Shown in pieces: positions 17,999-27,353 of a DNA stretch of 64,000 bases. Positions within the stretch are counted from its first letter, which is position 1. Every line of letters starts with the position of its first letter. Below the pieces are notes generated by a model. That model did no database searches and had not been told where the DNA came from. It saw only the letters and a list, made by a program, of their open reading frames with translations. The translations under genes and the position numbers were made by a program. Source of the DNA: Rhodanobacter soli (lineage in GTDB: Bacteria; Pseudomonadota; Gammaproteobacteria; Xanthomonadales; Rhodanobacteraceae); NCBI RefSeq assembly GCF_040548735.1, contig NZ_JBEPSD010000001.1, positions 1,488,001 through 1,552,000 of the forward strand, given 5' to 3'.

Positions 17999-19426
17999 TC
18001 AATAACCGACCCGCGTGGCGATCAACAAAAACACCATCGCCACCGCGGTCAGCACCAGGGTCAGTGGCAGCATGAAACGCACCCACTGGCCGTAGGGCAC
18101 CTTCGCCATCGCCAGCATCGCCAGCATCAGCCCCGAGGTGGGGCTGACCATCGCCATCAGGCCGTTGCCGAACAGGTAGGCCAGCACCACCGAGTTGCCG
18201 TGCAGACCCGACAGCTGCCCGATCGGCCATAGGATCGGAATGCTGATCGCGGCCTTGGCCGAGGTCGACGGAATCAGGACATCCAGGCCCGCCTCGGTGA
18301 ACATGATGGCCAGCGACGCGATCCACGACGACTGCTCGTGGATCAGTCCGGCCATCCCGTTGACCACCGTGTCGAGGATCTGCGCCTGCTGCAGCAGCAC
18401 GTGGATGGCGCCGGCCAGGCCGATCAGCAGCGATGGCAGGATCATGCCCTTGATGCCGTCGATGAAGGCGTCCGCGCTGGCGCGCGCGCCCAGGCCGCCG
18501 ACCACGGCAAGCACCGCGGTGACCGCCAGATAGAACGCGCTGAGTTCGTTGTAGTGCCAGCTCCAAGTGCGCCCGGCGTAGACCATCAGCACGATCGCCA
18601 GGCCCAGCAGCAGCAGCACGCCCATGTGGCGCCCGGACAGGGGCCGTGCATCGGCCGCAAAATCCGCCTTGACGAAGCCGCTGCGGCGGATGCGGTACAG
18701 CAGGTAGGCAACGCCGATCGGCAGGAAGATTCCCAGCACCGCCAGGCGCATGCCGAAGCCGCTGAAGATCGGCACCTGCACGATGCCCTGCGCGATCGGC
18801 AGCACCACCGGGTTGCTGACCGAGGCGATGTAGCCGATCTTGGCCGCGATCAGCAGCATGGCCACCGCGTACAACCCGTTGAGCCGTAGCCGCTCGGCCA
18901 TCGACAGCAGCACCGGCAACACCACCAGGTATTCCGAAATCAAGCCGAGGAACGAGCTGCCCGCCGCCAGCGCGCACATCAGCACCGGCGCCAGCAGGTA
19001 GATGTTGCCGCGCGAGCGGTGCACCAGCTGGTCCAGTCCGGCGTCCAGCGCGCCGGTCTGCTTGAACACGCCGAACATGCCGCCGACGAACATCACCATG
19101 AAGATCAGCGGCGCGTTGCGGACCAGGCCTAGCGGGATCGACTGCAGCACCGTGACCAGGCCGGCCGGCCGGGCCAGTTCGCTGGCGCCGCCCAGTCCGA
19201 GCAGGTGCAACCAGTCGCGGGACTTCTCGACCACCATGTACGTTCCCGGCACCACCCGCCCATCGACGCGCTGGAACGCGCCCGAGTCCAGCACATAGGT
19301 CAGCACCGCACACAGCAGCAACACGGACAGCAGCATCAGCACCGGGTGCACGTCGATCGCGCGGCAGGGACGGCCTGCGGGTTTGTCGCCAGTGACGGGG
19401 CTCTTGGCCATGCCGGGAGTTTCCAT
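17999..19426 (-). CDS. YfcC family permease (DcuC/AbgT-like superfamily)
   Basis: 475 residues with about 12 hydrophobic segments. The N-terminus (HPVLMLLSVLLLCAVLTYVL, then DSGAF and GRVVPGTYMVV) and FGVFKQTGALDAGL are characteristic of the YfcC family of inner-membrane carriers related to C4-dicarboxylate carrier DcuC. Later motifs include SEYLVVLPVLL, IPSTSAKAAISIPILWPI and MVSPTSGLMLAML. Members are proposed to move amino acids, peptides or acids. Between a TonB receptor gene and a cytoplasmic peptidase gene, it is the likely inner-membrane step of the same import route. Confidence 0.85.
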   Translation of the reverse strand: METPGMAKSPVTGDKPAGRPCRAIDVHPVLMLLSVLLLCAVLTYVLDSGAFQRVDGRVVPGTYMVVEKSRDWLHLLGLGGASELARPAGLVTVLQSIPLGLVRNAPLIFMVMFVGGMFGVFKQTGALDAGLDQLVHRSRGNIYLLAPVLMCALAAGSSFLGLISEYLVVLPVLLSMAERLRLNGLYAVAMLLIAAKIGYIASVSNPVVLPIAQGIVQVPIFSGFGMRLAVLGIFLPIGVAYLLYRIRRSGFVKADFAADARPLSGRHMGVLLLLGLAIVLMVYAGRTWSWHYNELSAFYLAVTAVLAVVGGLGARASADAFIDGIKGMILPSLLIGLAGAIHVLLQQAQILDTVVNGMAGLIHEQSSWIASLAIMFTEAGLDVLIPSTSAKAAISIPILWPIGQLSGLHGNSVVLAYLFGNGLMAMVSPTSGLMLAMLAMAKVPYGQWVRFMLPLTLVLTAVAMVFLLIATRVGY

Positions 19427-19491
19427 GTGTTTGATGAAGCCTCACGGCACCGGCGGTCGCCCGTATCGCACAGACACCGCCGGCGCTTGCC

Positions 19492-22242
19492 TCAGAGGTT
19501 GATTGCCGCCTTCACGTAAATGAAGCGGCCACGCGGGTTGTAGGTACTCATGTCGAAGTTCAGGTCGCCGCCATTGACATAGGACAACGGCGGTTCCTTG
19601 TCGAACAGGTTCTGCACACCCACGGTGAACGTCACCGGCTGCGACTGCAGGGTATACGCGCCCCACACGTCATGCGTCAGCTGCACCGGGATCCGGCCGT
19701 ATCCCGGCGCCGGACCCTCGTCGGTGTTGCCGATGTAGTGCATGCTCCAGTTCGCCGACCACAGGCCGCGCGACCAGTCGAGGCTGGTATTGGCTTTCCA
19801 GCGCGGGAAACTTTCGCGCGCGATGTCCGACTTGCCGGCCCGCGTCGCCACCCGCACTTGCCCGTTGGGCAGGGTGTCGTAGCGGTCGAACGCACTGAGA
19901 TAGGCGGCGTTGAACATCAGGTCGAAGTTGCCCGCGGCCATCTTCGGCAACTGGTAGCGCAAGGTCGTATCGACGCCGCTGGCCTTGAGCCGGTTCAGGT
20001 TGATCGGACCGTCGATGAGGTTGACGATCTCGCCGCTGCTGTCGCGCGTGACCAGATTGCAGCGCTGGCCGGTACTGGCACACAGGTTGAGCAGGTTTTG
20101 CGAGCCGAAGCTGGAGATCGCCTCTTTCAGGTCGATGTCGTACCAGTCCACCGACCAGCTCAGGCCCTTGGCGAAGCCCGGCGTATAGATGAAACCGGTG
20201 CTGCGGTTGACCGAGGTTTCCGGCTGCAGGTCGGGGTTGCCGCCCACGGTCGAGAGGATCGAGCCGCCCGAATAATTGCTCTGGTCGTAGCTGGCAGGCA
20301 CCCCGACGCAACCGGGCTTGCCGGCACCGCCGCCGTTGCACGGATCGATGGCCGGCAGGTTGGTCTGACGCAGGCCGGCATAGAGCTCGTTGATCGAGGG
20401 AGCGCGGAAGCCCTGCGCCCAGGTGCTGCGCACCATCAGGTCGTCCCAGGGACGCCAGACTAGGCCGAGCTTGCTGTTGGTGGTGCCGCCGAAGGTGCTG
20501 TAGCGCGAGTGGCGCGTGGCCGCGGACAGTTCCAGTTGCTTCACCAACGGCAGGTCCGCCAGCAGCGGCACGTTGAACTCGACGTAGGCCTCCTTCAGAT
20601 CGTAGGAGCCGCTTGTCGGCAGGCGCGGCGCCGAAGTGGTCTTGCGGCTGTAGCTGATGAATTCCGGCGTCTGGTTGAAATACGCACTCGGCTCGTCGAA
20701 GCCCGATTCCTTGCGGTACTCGACACCCGCCGCGAACGCCAGCATGCCGGCCGGCAGCGCGAACAGATCCCCGGTGAGGTTGGCGGTGAAGTCATGCTGC
20801 TTGGTGCCATTGCGGTCCACGCCATTGGCGCGGATATAGTCGGCCATGTCCGGGGTGATCGCGCCGAAAATGTTCAGCGGTACGCAGCCGTTGGCCACGC
20901 AGCGATCGTTCGGACCCAGCGCCAGCGCCACCTTGTCCAGGTCGATCTGGTTGGCCGAGGTCCACTTCGCCTTGTTCTGCGCGTAGGTATAGAAGCTGTT
21001 CCACGACCAGCCGTTGGTGAAGTCTCCTTCGAAACCCGCGGCCAGACGCATCGTGTTCACGTTCTGCGTGTTGATGCGCGGACCCAGCTCGGTGATCATC
21101 CGCACCACTTCGAAGCTGGTGCCGTTGCCCTGGAACGGCACCCCGAATGGGTTGTACGGGTGGTCGGCCGGAATCGTCATACCGTCGCCGCCGCGGATGC
21201 GCGGCGTGGCTGCCGGGAAACGCTGGCTCGACTCGCGGGTGTTGTACAGGCCCTCGGTCACGAACGTGACGGAGTCGCCGAGATGGAAGCGCAACTGGCC
21301 GTAAAGGCCGGCGCGATCCAGCGGCCCGATCAGGGTCGTGTCGGGCGTCTCGTTGTAGACATCGGTGGCCGGCACGTCCAGGCGGTAACCGCCGCTGCCG
21401 TCGCGCACGAACGCCTTGGTACCGAAGCTGCCCACCGCCGTGCTGTTCTTGAAGCGGCCCGCCGGCGTGTTGCGGCTCAAGCCCTGCAGCGGCGCGTTGG
21501 AGAAGTCGCGGTCGCCGGCAAGAATCTCCTTGCTCGACGCGACCGTCGCCGATACCAGCGCCGAACCCCAGTCGCCCGACTTGCCCCACAGGAAATCCTC
21601 GTTGTGGGTGAAGCCGTCGCCCTTGTCGGTGGTGCCGACATAGGAACTGAACTTGAGTCCGTCGAAGCTGCTGTAGGTAATGATGTTGACCACGCCGGCA
21701 ATCGCGTCGGCACCGTAGATGGCGGTGGCGCCGTCCAGCAGTACCTCGACGCGCTCCACCGCCGCCAGCGGGATCGTGTTGAGATCGACGAAGTCACGGA
21801 AGCCGCGGGTACCCGCGCCGTTCACCCAGCGACGCCCGTTGACCAGCACCAGCGAGCGGTTGGCGCCCAGGTTGCGTAGATTCAGCGAACTGGAGCCATG
21901 GCTGGTACCGCCGGAGCCCGTCGAGTTGAAGCTGGAGCCGACCGACGGCAGCTCCTGCAACAGTTCGCCGACCGAAACCACGCCGGTCGATTCGATCTCG
22001 CTGCGCTCCATCGTGAACACCGGGCTCGCCGCCGTCTCGTCCTTGCGGCGGATGCGCGAGCCGACCACGCTGACCGCTTCCAGCGTCTTCGCCTCACTGG
22101 AATCGACGGCACTGGCGTTCGCTTCCTGCGCGCTGACGGGCAGCGTGACGCCACCTGCACCCAGCGCCCCGGCGATCGCCACCATCATCAAACTCCGGCG
22201 CATGCCGCGCCGCGTCGCCCCATTATTCATCATCTCGTTCAT
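19492..22242 (-). CDS. TonB-dependent receptor
   Basis: 916 residues. A signal peptide (MRRSLMMVAIAGALGAGGVT, ending PVSAQ) precedes a TonB-box-like start (EAVSVVGSRIRRKD). The plug domain follows (GVVSVGELLQELPSVGSSFN; LGANRSLVLVNGRRWV; VERVEVLLDGATAIYGADAI), and the barrel ends in an aromatic-rich C-terminus (PRGRFIYVKAAINL). The start at 22242 has a GGGAGG site 5 bases before it. It imports a large substrate across the outer membrane using TonB energy. Being first gene of a unit with a permease and two peptidases, its ligand is probably a peptide. Confidence 0.9.
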   Translation of the reverse strand: MNEMMNNGATRRGMRRSLMMVAIAGALGAGGVTLPVSAQEANASAVDSSEAKTLEAVSVVGSRIRRKDETAASPVFTMERSEIESTGVVSVGELLQELPSVGSSFNSTGSGGTSHGSSSLNLRNLGANRSLVLVNGRRWVNGAGTRGFRDFVDLNTIPLAAVERVEVLLDGATAIYGADAIAGVVNIITYSSFDGLKFSSYVGTTDKGDGFTHNEDFLWGKSGDWGSALVSATVASSKEILAGDRDFSNAPLQGLSRNTPAGRFKNSTAVGSFGTKAFVRDGSGGYRLDVPATDVYNETPDTTLIGPLDRAGLYGQLRFHLGDSVTFVTEGLYNTRESSQRFPAATPRIRGGDGMTIPADHPYNPFGVPFQGNGTSFEVVRMITELGPRINTQNVNTMRLAAGFEGDFTNGWSWNSFYTYAQNKAKWTSANQIDLDKVALALGPNDRCVANGCVPLNIFGAITPDMADYIRANGVDRNGTKQHDFTANLTGDLFALPAGMLAFAAGVEYRKESGFDEPSAYFNQTPEFISYSRKTTSAPRLPTSGSYDLKEAYVEFNVPLLADLPLVKQLELSAATRHSRYSTFGGTTNSKLGLVWRPWDDLMVRSTWAQGFRAPSINELYAGLRQTNLPAIDPCNGGGAGKPGCVGVPASYDQSNYSGGSILSTVGGNPDLQPETSVNRSTGFIYTPGFAKGLSWSVDWYDIDLKEAISSFGSQNLLNLCASTGQRCNLVTRDSSGEIVNLIDGPINLNRLKASGVDTTLRYQLPKMAAGNFDLMFNAAYLSAFDRYDTLPNGQVRVATRAGKSDIARESFPRWKANTSLDWSRGLWSANWSMHYIGNTDEGPAPGYGRIPVQLTHDVWGAYTLQSQPVTFTVGVQNLFDKEPPLSYVNGGDLNFDMSTYNPRGRFIYVKAAINL

Positions 22243-22535
22243 CACCCCTCCCAAGGAATCGGCATCAACTTGTCTGCAAGCCCATCGCGGGCATGATTCC
22301 GAGTAATTCATGCGTGGAGGACTTATGCAATCCTATCGGTTCATGTAATGCATCCATGCGTTTTTGATATGAGCTTCCCATGCTGGTGAATACGCTTGCA
22401 TCCGGCCTGCCCGGCATGTGTTGCTAGGCACGAACAACGTGGCGAATACCCCACGCAACCATGACGTCGCCACGGCAGGCATGCGCAGGCCTGGCGTTCG
22501 TCCGGTACCGTTTTCCTGGCCATCACGGGGGCACC
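22243..22535. promoter_or_regulatory. Divergent promoter region of the TonB-receptor unit and the CapA-family gene
   Basis: 293 bases without a gene. The middle is AT-richer than its surroundings (22310-22400). It holds an imperfect palindrome, AATGCAT-CC-ATGCGTT (22347-22362), which could be an operator for the locus LysR protein; this is a guess from position. No consensus sigma-54 promoter was found. Confidence 0.35.
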
Positions 22536-23660
22536 ATGACCGAGTCCTGCAATCATCAGCGCCGTCGGCTCATGGCCGGGCTGGCAGCCGCGCCAGTGCT
22601 GTTGCTGTGCGGAGCGAAACGCCTCTCGCCAGTGCAGACCCTGACGCTGACCGGGCAGGCTCTGATTGCCCACGATCTGTGCGCCGACGCCTACCCCGGG
22701 CTCGCCGCCGTCATCGCGGAAATCCGTCGCGGCGACGTCGCCATGACCGACCTGGAGACAGCGATCCGCACCCGCGCATCCGGGGCGCCGACGCGCGATG
22801 GCGTATTCCTGCACGAGGCAGGCATCGACGAATTGCGCTGCCTGCGCACGCTCGGTTTCGACATGCTCGCGCTGGCCAACAACCATGCCGGCGATTTCGG
22901 CCGCGACGGCATACTGGCGACACTGCAGGCAACACGTGAGGCCGGTTTTCATGCTGCCGGCAGCGGCCGCAATCTTGCCGACGCCAGCCGCGCGGCGCGC
23001 TTGGCCACCGCCGGGCAACCGGTGGCCCTGATTGCCATGGCCACCGGCAAGATCCGCGACGGCGCCGCGGCTACCGCCAACCAGCCTGGCATCAACGAAT
23101 TGCGACTCGCCGCACCTGACCAACCGGAAAACGAGGATGTCGAGCGCATCCATGCAGCGATCCGCGATGCCGCCGGTTCGGCCCGCGTCGTCGCCTGCCT
23201 GCACAATCATGACTGGGTCGACGACATGCGCGTGACCCGCGAATGGACCCGCCGCTTCGCCAGATCCTGCATCGACGCAGGAGCCAGCGCATTCTTCGCG
23301 CACGGGGCACCGCTGCTGCATGGCATCGAGCTGCATCACGACGCGCCGATCTTCTATTGCCTCGGCAGCCTGATCTTCCATTCGCGCACCGCCCCCGGCC
23401 ATTACCCCGTGGAGGTTTGGGAAAGCGCCATCGCGCACCTGCACTACCGTGACGGACGATTGCGCCAGCTCGAACTGGTGCCGGTCGTGCTCAACGAACG
23501 GGGCGACGACGCCGTGCGCCAGAACGAGACCCGCGGCCGCCCGCGGATCGCCACGGGGGAAGATGCGCTGCGCATCCTCACCCGCCTGCAGGTGCTCAGC
23601 AGTGCGTTTGGCACCTCGCTGCGGATCGCACGGGCACGCGGCTGGATCGAGGTGGGCTGA
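22536..23660 (+). CDS. CapA family protein (poly-gamma-glutamate synthesis-type metallophosphatase fold)
   Basis: 374 residues. The start QRRRLMAGLAAAPVLLLCGA looks like a twin-arginine export signal. The CapA domain follows: LTLTGQALIAHDL, DVAMTDLETAI, LALANNHAGDFG (metal-site Asn-His), HNHDWVDD and a histidine-containing FFAHGAPLLHGIE. CapA proteins accompany poly-gamma-glutamate capsule synthesis, but many stand-alone members have no known role. No capB/capC lie nearby, so a biosynthetic call is not supported. It diverges from a peptide-import unit containing a glutamyl-endopeptidase-like gene, which suggests a shared substrate class (inference). Confidence 0.8.
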   Translation: MTESCNHQRRRLMAGLAAAPVLLLCGAKRLSPVQTLTLTGQALIAHDLCADAYPGLAAVIAEIRRGDVAMTDLETAIRTRASGAPTRDGVFLHEAGIDELRCLRTLGFDMLALANNHAGDFGRDGILATLQATREAGFHAAGSGRNLADASRAARLATAGQPVALIAMATGKIRDGAAATANQPGINELRLAAPDQPENEDVERIHAAIRDAAGSARVVACLHNHDWVDDMRVTREWTRRFARSCIDAGASAFFAHGAPLLHGIELHHDAPIFYCLGSLIFHSRTAPGHYPVEVWESAIAHLHYRDGRLRQLELVPVVLNERGDDAVRQNETRGRPRIATGEDALRILTRLQVLSSAFGTSLRIARARGWIEVG

Positions 23661-23671
23661 AATCCCCGGTG

Positions 23672-24070
23672 TCAGTGGCCCTGGATCGGGAACGTCTGCG
23701 CGTTGCCCGGCGTCGAACTGGCCGGCGCGGATGAGCGCGCCGAGGGCACCTTGTTCGCACCGCACTGGTAGGCGCCCCACGGCTGCGAGCCGTCGGCCGG
23801 CTCGGCCAGCGGCTTGATGGTGTCCGCGTGCATCTTGGCGGCCTCGTTGCGGGCCAGCACTTCCAGCTCGTCGCGCACCTTGATGTCGTTGCGATCGACC
23901 GGACCGACGCGTTCCATCACGGAGACGGTGACCTTGCCCAGGTCGCGGCAGGCGGATACGTCGCCGTTCCACGCCGTGCGCACGCTTTTTGCCGCGTCGT
24001 CCAACGTGATGCCCCAGCTGCAGGCGCCGAGCAGGAGGACGGGGACGAGCAACAACAGGGTCTTGCGCAT
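23672..24070 (-). CDS. DUF4156 family lipoprotein
   Basis: 132 residues. The lipobox LLLGACSW follows a short signal (MRKTLLLLVPVLLLGAC), so an outer-membrane or periplasmic lipoprotein. CRDLGKVTVSV, RDELEVLARNEAAKMHADTI and WGAYQC fit the DUF4156 family (function unknown), including the two conserved cysteines. The frame is open further upstream, but the lipoprotein signal fixes the start at 24070. It converges with the CapA-family gene, 11 bases apart. Confidence 0.82.
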   Translation of the reverse strand: MRKTLLLLVPVLLLGACSWGITLDDAAKSVRTAWNGDVSACRDLGKVTVSVMERVGPVDRNDIKVRDELEVLARNEAAKMHADTIKPLAEPADGSQPWGAYQCGANKVPSARSSAPASSTPGNAQTFPIQGH

Positions 24071-24192
24071 GGGTAGCTCCGCAGCGGTGACTTTGACTGA
24101 AAGAGGCCGAGCCGTCGCCGGCCCGGCCTCCATCCTAACGCGAGGACGCCAGCGCGTCCTGCAACCGATGCATAATGTGCGGCGCCGTGAAA

Positions 24193-24214
24193 GCCGGCGC
24201 CGCACGCCGGCTCA
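24193..24214 (-). terminator. Possible terminator hairpin after the M16 protease gene
   Basis: On the minus strand a 7-bp stem GCCGGCG / CGCCGGC (24211-24205 and 24199-24193) with loop TGCGG starts right at the stop codon. It is followed only by TTTC, so the U-tract is weak. Confidence 0.35.
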
Positions 24215-27082
24215 TTTCGCCGGTTTGCCGGCTGCCGGCTTGCCGTCGGCGTCGAGCACCTGCACCTGGCCGAGGTTCAGCGCGCGGATCGGCGCCTCGA
24301 TCTTCGCCAGGTCGCCGACGATCACCCAGGTCAGCTGGTCCGGATGGATGATCTCCTTCGCCGCCGCTTCCACCGAGGCATCCGTCTGCGCCTCGATGCG
24401 AGACTTCAGGGTCTGCACATAGTCATCCGGCCGCTTGTACAGCGCGATGCCCTGCAATGCACCCATCACCGCCGAGGTGGTCTGGTAGCCGCCCGGCATG
24501 CTGCGCACGTCGCCGACCTTGATCTTGCCGATCTCCTGCGCGGTCAGCGGCTTGTCACCGATCACGCCCTTCGCCTCCTTCAGCATCTCGGCCACCGACG
24601 GCGCGGTCTTGTCGGTCTGCACCGGCGCGTACAGCATGAACGGGCGCTGGCCCTGGGCGTTCTGCAGGAAGCTGAAGGCGCCGTAGGCCCAGTGCTTGTC
24701 CTCGCGCAGGTTCATGTTGAGGCGCGAGGTGAAGGTGCCGCCGAACGCACCGTTCATGGTCTGGATTTCCAGGTCGTTCGGCGCCTCGGTCGACGGCGCC
24801 AGGCTGCCGGCGAGGATCAGGCTCTGCTGCGCGCCGGGGCGGTCGACCAGGTACACGCGCACCTGCGGCGGCGGCGCGACCTTGCCGATGTTCTTCGCCG
24901 GCACCTTGCCGGCCGGCGCCTTCCAGTTGCCGAACGCCGCGTTCAACTGCGGGATGATCTTGTCCAGCGTGGTGTCGCCGGCCACCAGGATCTGCATGTT
25001 GTCCGGGCGGATGAAGTCGCCCATGAACGCGCGCATGTCGGCGGCGCTCAGCGACGTGATCGACGCTTCTGTGCCGGTGCCGGTGAACGGGATCGCGTAG
25101 GCATGGCCCTTGCCGTACAGCAGCGGCGGCAGGGTGCGCAGCGCGATGCCGGTGGGCTGGCTCTTTTCCTGGGCGATGCCGGCCAGCCACTGGCCGCGCA
25201 GGCGGCTGATGTCAGCCTCGCGGAACGCCGGGTTGCGCACGATGTCGGCGAACAGGTCGAGCGACGGCTTCAGCTGGTCGTCCAGCGCGTTGAGCGTGGC
25301 GTTGCAGTAGTCCAGGCCGCAGCCGCTGGCGATCATCGCGCCGAGCCGTTGCTTGCGCTTGGCGATCTCGACCGAGTCGAGCGCCTTGCTGCCCTCGTCC
25401 AGCATCGCCATGGTGAAGCTGGAGGTGCCCAGCTTGCGGCCCTGGTCCGCCGCGTAGCCGGCGCCGAACAGTAGTTGCAGCTGCACCGCCGGCACCGTGT
25501 GGCGCTCGGCCAGGATCACCTCGACGCCGTTGTCCAGCTTGCCGCGCTGCAAGGCGGGGAAGCTGAGGTCCGGGAACGTACCGACCGCGGGCACGCCCTT
25601 GCTGCGGTCGACGTCGCTCTTCACCGTGCGGTAGTCGCCCTTGGGCGAGAGCACCGGCGCGGGCGCGCCGCTGGCCGCGGCACGGCCGGCGACGTTCGCC
25701 ATGTCGGTGGCCTCGACCTCGCCCGGCACCACGGTCAGCGTGTAGTCGCCCCTGGCGATCCACCGGTTCGCCACCGCGCTGACCTGCGCCGGCGTGGCCG
25801 CCATGTATTCCTTGAAGTCCTTCAGATAGGCGCCGGGATCGTTGCGGTACAGCTGGCCTTGGGCCAGGATCGAGGCCTGCGTGTTGACCTTTTCCAGCCC
25901 GCGCACGAACGAGGCGCGGGTTTCCGTCTTGACCCGCGCCAGCTCGTCGGCGGTCGGGCCGTTCTTCAGGAATTTCTGCCACTCGTCGGCGATCGCCGCC
26001 TCCACCTTCGCCGGGTCGGCGCCCTTCTTCACGTCCACCTGCAGGTTGAACAAGCTGGCCAGCACATGCTGCTCCACCTCGACCGAGACGTCATCGGCCA
26101 ACTTGTCCTGGTAGACCAGCCGCTGGTACAACCGCGAGGTCTTGCTGCCGCCCAGCACCGCGGCGGCCAGTTCCAGCAGGTTCTCGTCGGTGGTGCCGCG
26201 TCCCGGCGCGTTCCACTCACGATAGATGCGGGTCTGCGCCACGTTGTCGGTCATCGTGCCGCGGGTCGAGCTGTTGCGCGGCGCCACCCACGGCTGCGGC
26301 CGCGGTACCTGTGGGCCGGCGGCGATGTCGCCGAAGTACTTCAGCATCTTTTCCTTCGCCAGCGCCGGCGTGATGTCGCCGGCCAGCACCACCACCGTGT
26401 TGGCGGCGCCGTAGTAGCCACGGAACCACTGCTTGACGTCGGCCAGCGAGGCGGCGTTCAAGTCGTCCATCGAACCGATGGTGTCGTGGTGGTACGGGTG
26501 GTTGGCCGGGAACGCCTCGGCCTGGATCAGCTCGCTGGCGCGGCCGTACGGCTGGTTCTCGCCCTGGCGCTTCTCGTTCTGCACCACGCCGCGCTGCTCG
26601 TCGAGCTGGGCCTGGCCGATCGCGCCGAGCAGGTGGCCCATGCGGTCCGATTCCATCCACAGCGCCATGTCCAGCGCGCTGGTCGGCACGGTCTCGAAAT
26701 AGTTGGTGCGGTCGAGCCAGGTGGTGCCGTTCTGGTCGGTGGCGCCGGCCAGTTCGAACGGCTTGAAGAACTCGTCCTTGTGGTTCTCCGAGCCCTGGAA
26801 CATCAGGTGCTCGAACAGGTGCGCGAAACCGGTCTTGCCCTTCGGCTCGTAGGACGAGCCGACGTGGTACCACACGCTCACCGCCACCACCGGCGCCTTG
26901 TGATCCTCGTGCACCACCACGGTGAGGCCGTTCGGCAAGGTGAAGCGGGTGTAGGCGAGTTCGGGGATCTGCTGCGTTGCCGCGGTCGCGACAGCGGTAT
27001 CGGGCACGGCCAACACCAGCGGCATGCCGCCGATAAAGGCCAGCAGGCCGGCGATGAGCAGGGCGAGTGGTTTCTTTGCCAC
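24212..27082 (-). CDS. M16 family zinc protease, two-domain periplasmic type
   Basis: 956 residues made of two M16 halves. The active N-terminal half has the inverted zinc motif HLFEH (88-92) within GKTGFAHLFEHLMFQGS. The inactive C-terminal half starts around residue 500 (LDNGVEVILAERHTVPAVQL). A signal peptide (MAKKPLALLIAGLLAFIGGM) predicts a periplasmic peptide-degrading protease like PqqL. The start is a GTG at 27082 with a perfect AGGAGG 6 bases before it. The C-terminus ends in a short Lys/Pro/Ala-rich tail. Confidence 0.92.
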   Translation of the reverse strand: MAKKPLALLIAGLLAFIGGMPLVLAVPDTAVATAATQQIPELAYTRFTLPNGLTVVVHEDHKAPVVAVSVWYHVGSSYEPKGKTGFAHLFEHLMFQGSENHKDEFFKPFELAGATDQNGTTWLDRTNYFETVPTSALDMALWMESDRMGHLLGAIGQAQLDEQRGVVQNEKRQGENQPYGRASELIQAEAFPANHPYHHDTIGSMDDLNAASLADVKQWFRGYYGAANTVVVLAGDITPALAKEKMLKYFGDIAAGPQVPRPQPWVAPRNSSTRGTMTDNVAQTRIYREWNAPGRGTTDENLLELAAAVLGGSKTSRLYQRLVYQDKLADDVSVEVEQHVLASLFNLQVDVKKGADPAKVEAAIADEWQKFLKNGPTADELARVKTETRASFVRGLEKVNTQASILAQGQLYRNDPGAYLKDFKEYMAATPAQVSAVANRWIARGDYTLTVVPGEVEATDMANVAGRAAASGAPAPVLSPKGDYRTVKSDVDRSKGVPAVGTFPDLSFPALQRGKLDNGVEVILAERHTVPAVQLQLLFGAGYAADQGRKLGTSSFTMAMLDEGSKALDSVEIAKRKQRLGAMIASGCGLDYCNATLNALDDQLKPSLDLFADIVRNPAFREADISRLRGQWLAGIAQEKSQPTGIALRTLPPLLYGKGHAYAIPFTGTGTEASITSLSAADMRAFMGDFIRPDNMQILVAGDTTLDKIIPQLNAAFGNWKAPAGKVPAKNIGKVAPPPQVRVYLVDRPGAQQSLILAGSLAPSTEAPNDLEIQTMNGAFGGTFTSRLNMNLREDKHWAYGAFSFLQNAQGQRPFMLYAPVQTDKTAPSVAEMLKEAKGVIGDKPLTAQEIGKIKVGDVRSMPGGYQTTSAVMGALQGIALYKRPDDYVQTLKSRIEAQTDASVEAAAKEIIHPDQLTWVIVGDLAKIEAPIRALNLGQVQVLDADGKPAAGKPAK

Positions 27083-27213
27083 GGTGAACCTCCTGTTTCA
27101 CGGATGAGTCCACGCAGGCTAGCGGCGCCCCGCAGCCATCGCAAATGACTTGCGACACGGTCGGGCCGACGCCGGCGGCGCGGTGTCCGGCTGTCCGATG
27201 GCGGGCGGACGGC

Positions 27214-27225
27214 TGTCCGCGGACA
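27214..27225. promoter_or_regulatory. Palindrome TGTCCGCGGACA, possible enhancer-binding site
   Basis: A perfect 12-bp palindrome about 100 bases upstream of the start site expected from the sigma-54 promoter at 27292. Further GTCCG/CGGAC half-sites lie at 27184, 27192 and 27206. Spacing and symmetry suit a bacterial enhancer-binding protein, but the activator is unknown. Confidence 0.5.
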
Positions 27226-27291
27226 ATGTTCGAGTCACCGAACTCGGGATCATGCATCAACGAAATCAATTACTTGTGCCACGCCTCGTGC

Positions 27292-27308
27292 TTGGCACGG
27301 GGATTGCT
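27292..27308 (+). promoter_or_regulatory. Sigma-54 (RpoN) promoter, perfect consensus
   Basis: TTGGCACG-GGGA-TTGCT matches the -24/-12 consensus YTGGCACGrNNNTTGCW at every fixed position. The GG (27294-27295) and GC (27306-27307) are exactly 10 bases apart. Transcription would begin near 27319, about 30-35 bases before the small ORF that starts at 27348/27354. Confidence 0.75.
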
Positions 27309-27353
27309 CCACAGGCGTACAGGGACTTCCCCCCACTCGTCGGAGACATGACC

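Noticed and set aside
15027..18005. A 992-codon open frame on the plus strand opposite the S9, LysR and CocE genes
   Set aside because: Its product is Arg/Gln/His-rich with no recognisable domain. It mirrors codon bias of high-GC genes on the other strand, which carry clear catalytic motifs.
16062..19445. A 1127-codon frame suggesting a fusion of the CocE-type hydrolase with an N-terminal extension
   Set aside because: The extra 483 codons overlap the YfcC permease in another frame of the same strand. YfcC has proper membrane segments and a coupled stop/start, so the extension is not coding.
12554..22242. Lasso-peptide isopeptidase locus (S9 peptidase plus TonB receptor)
   Set aside because: No lasso precursor, leader peptidase or cyclase genes are nearby, and the S9 N-terminal region reads more like glutamyl endopeptidases.
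22536..23660. Poly-gamma-glutamate capsule biosynthesis
   Set aside because: The CapA-family gene stands alone; no capB, capC or capE is present.
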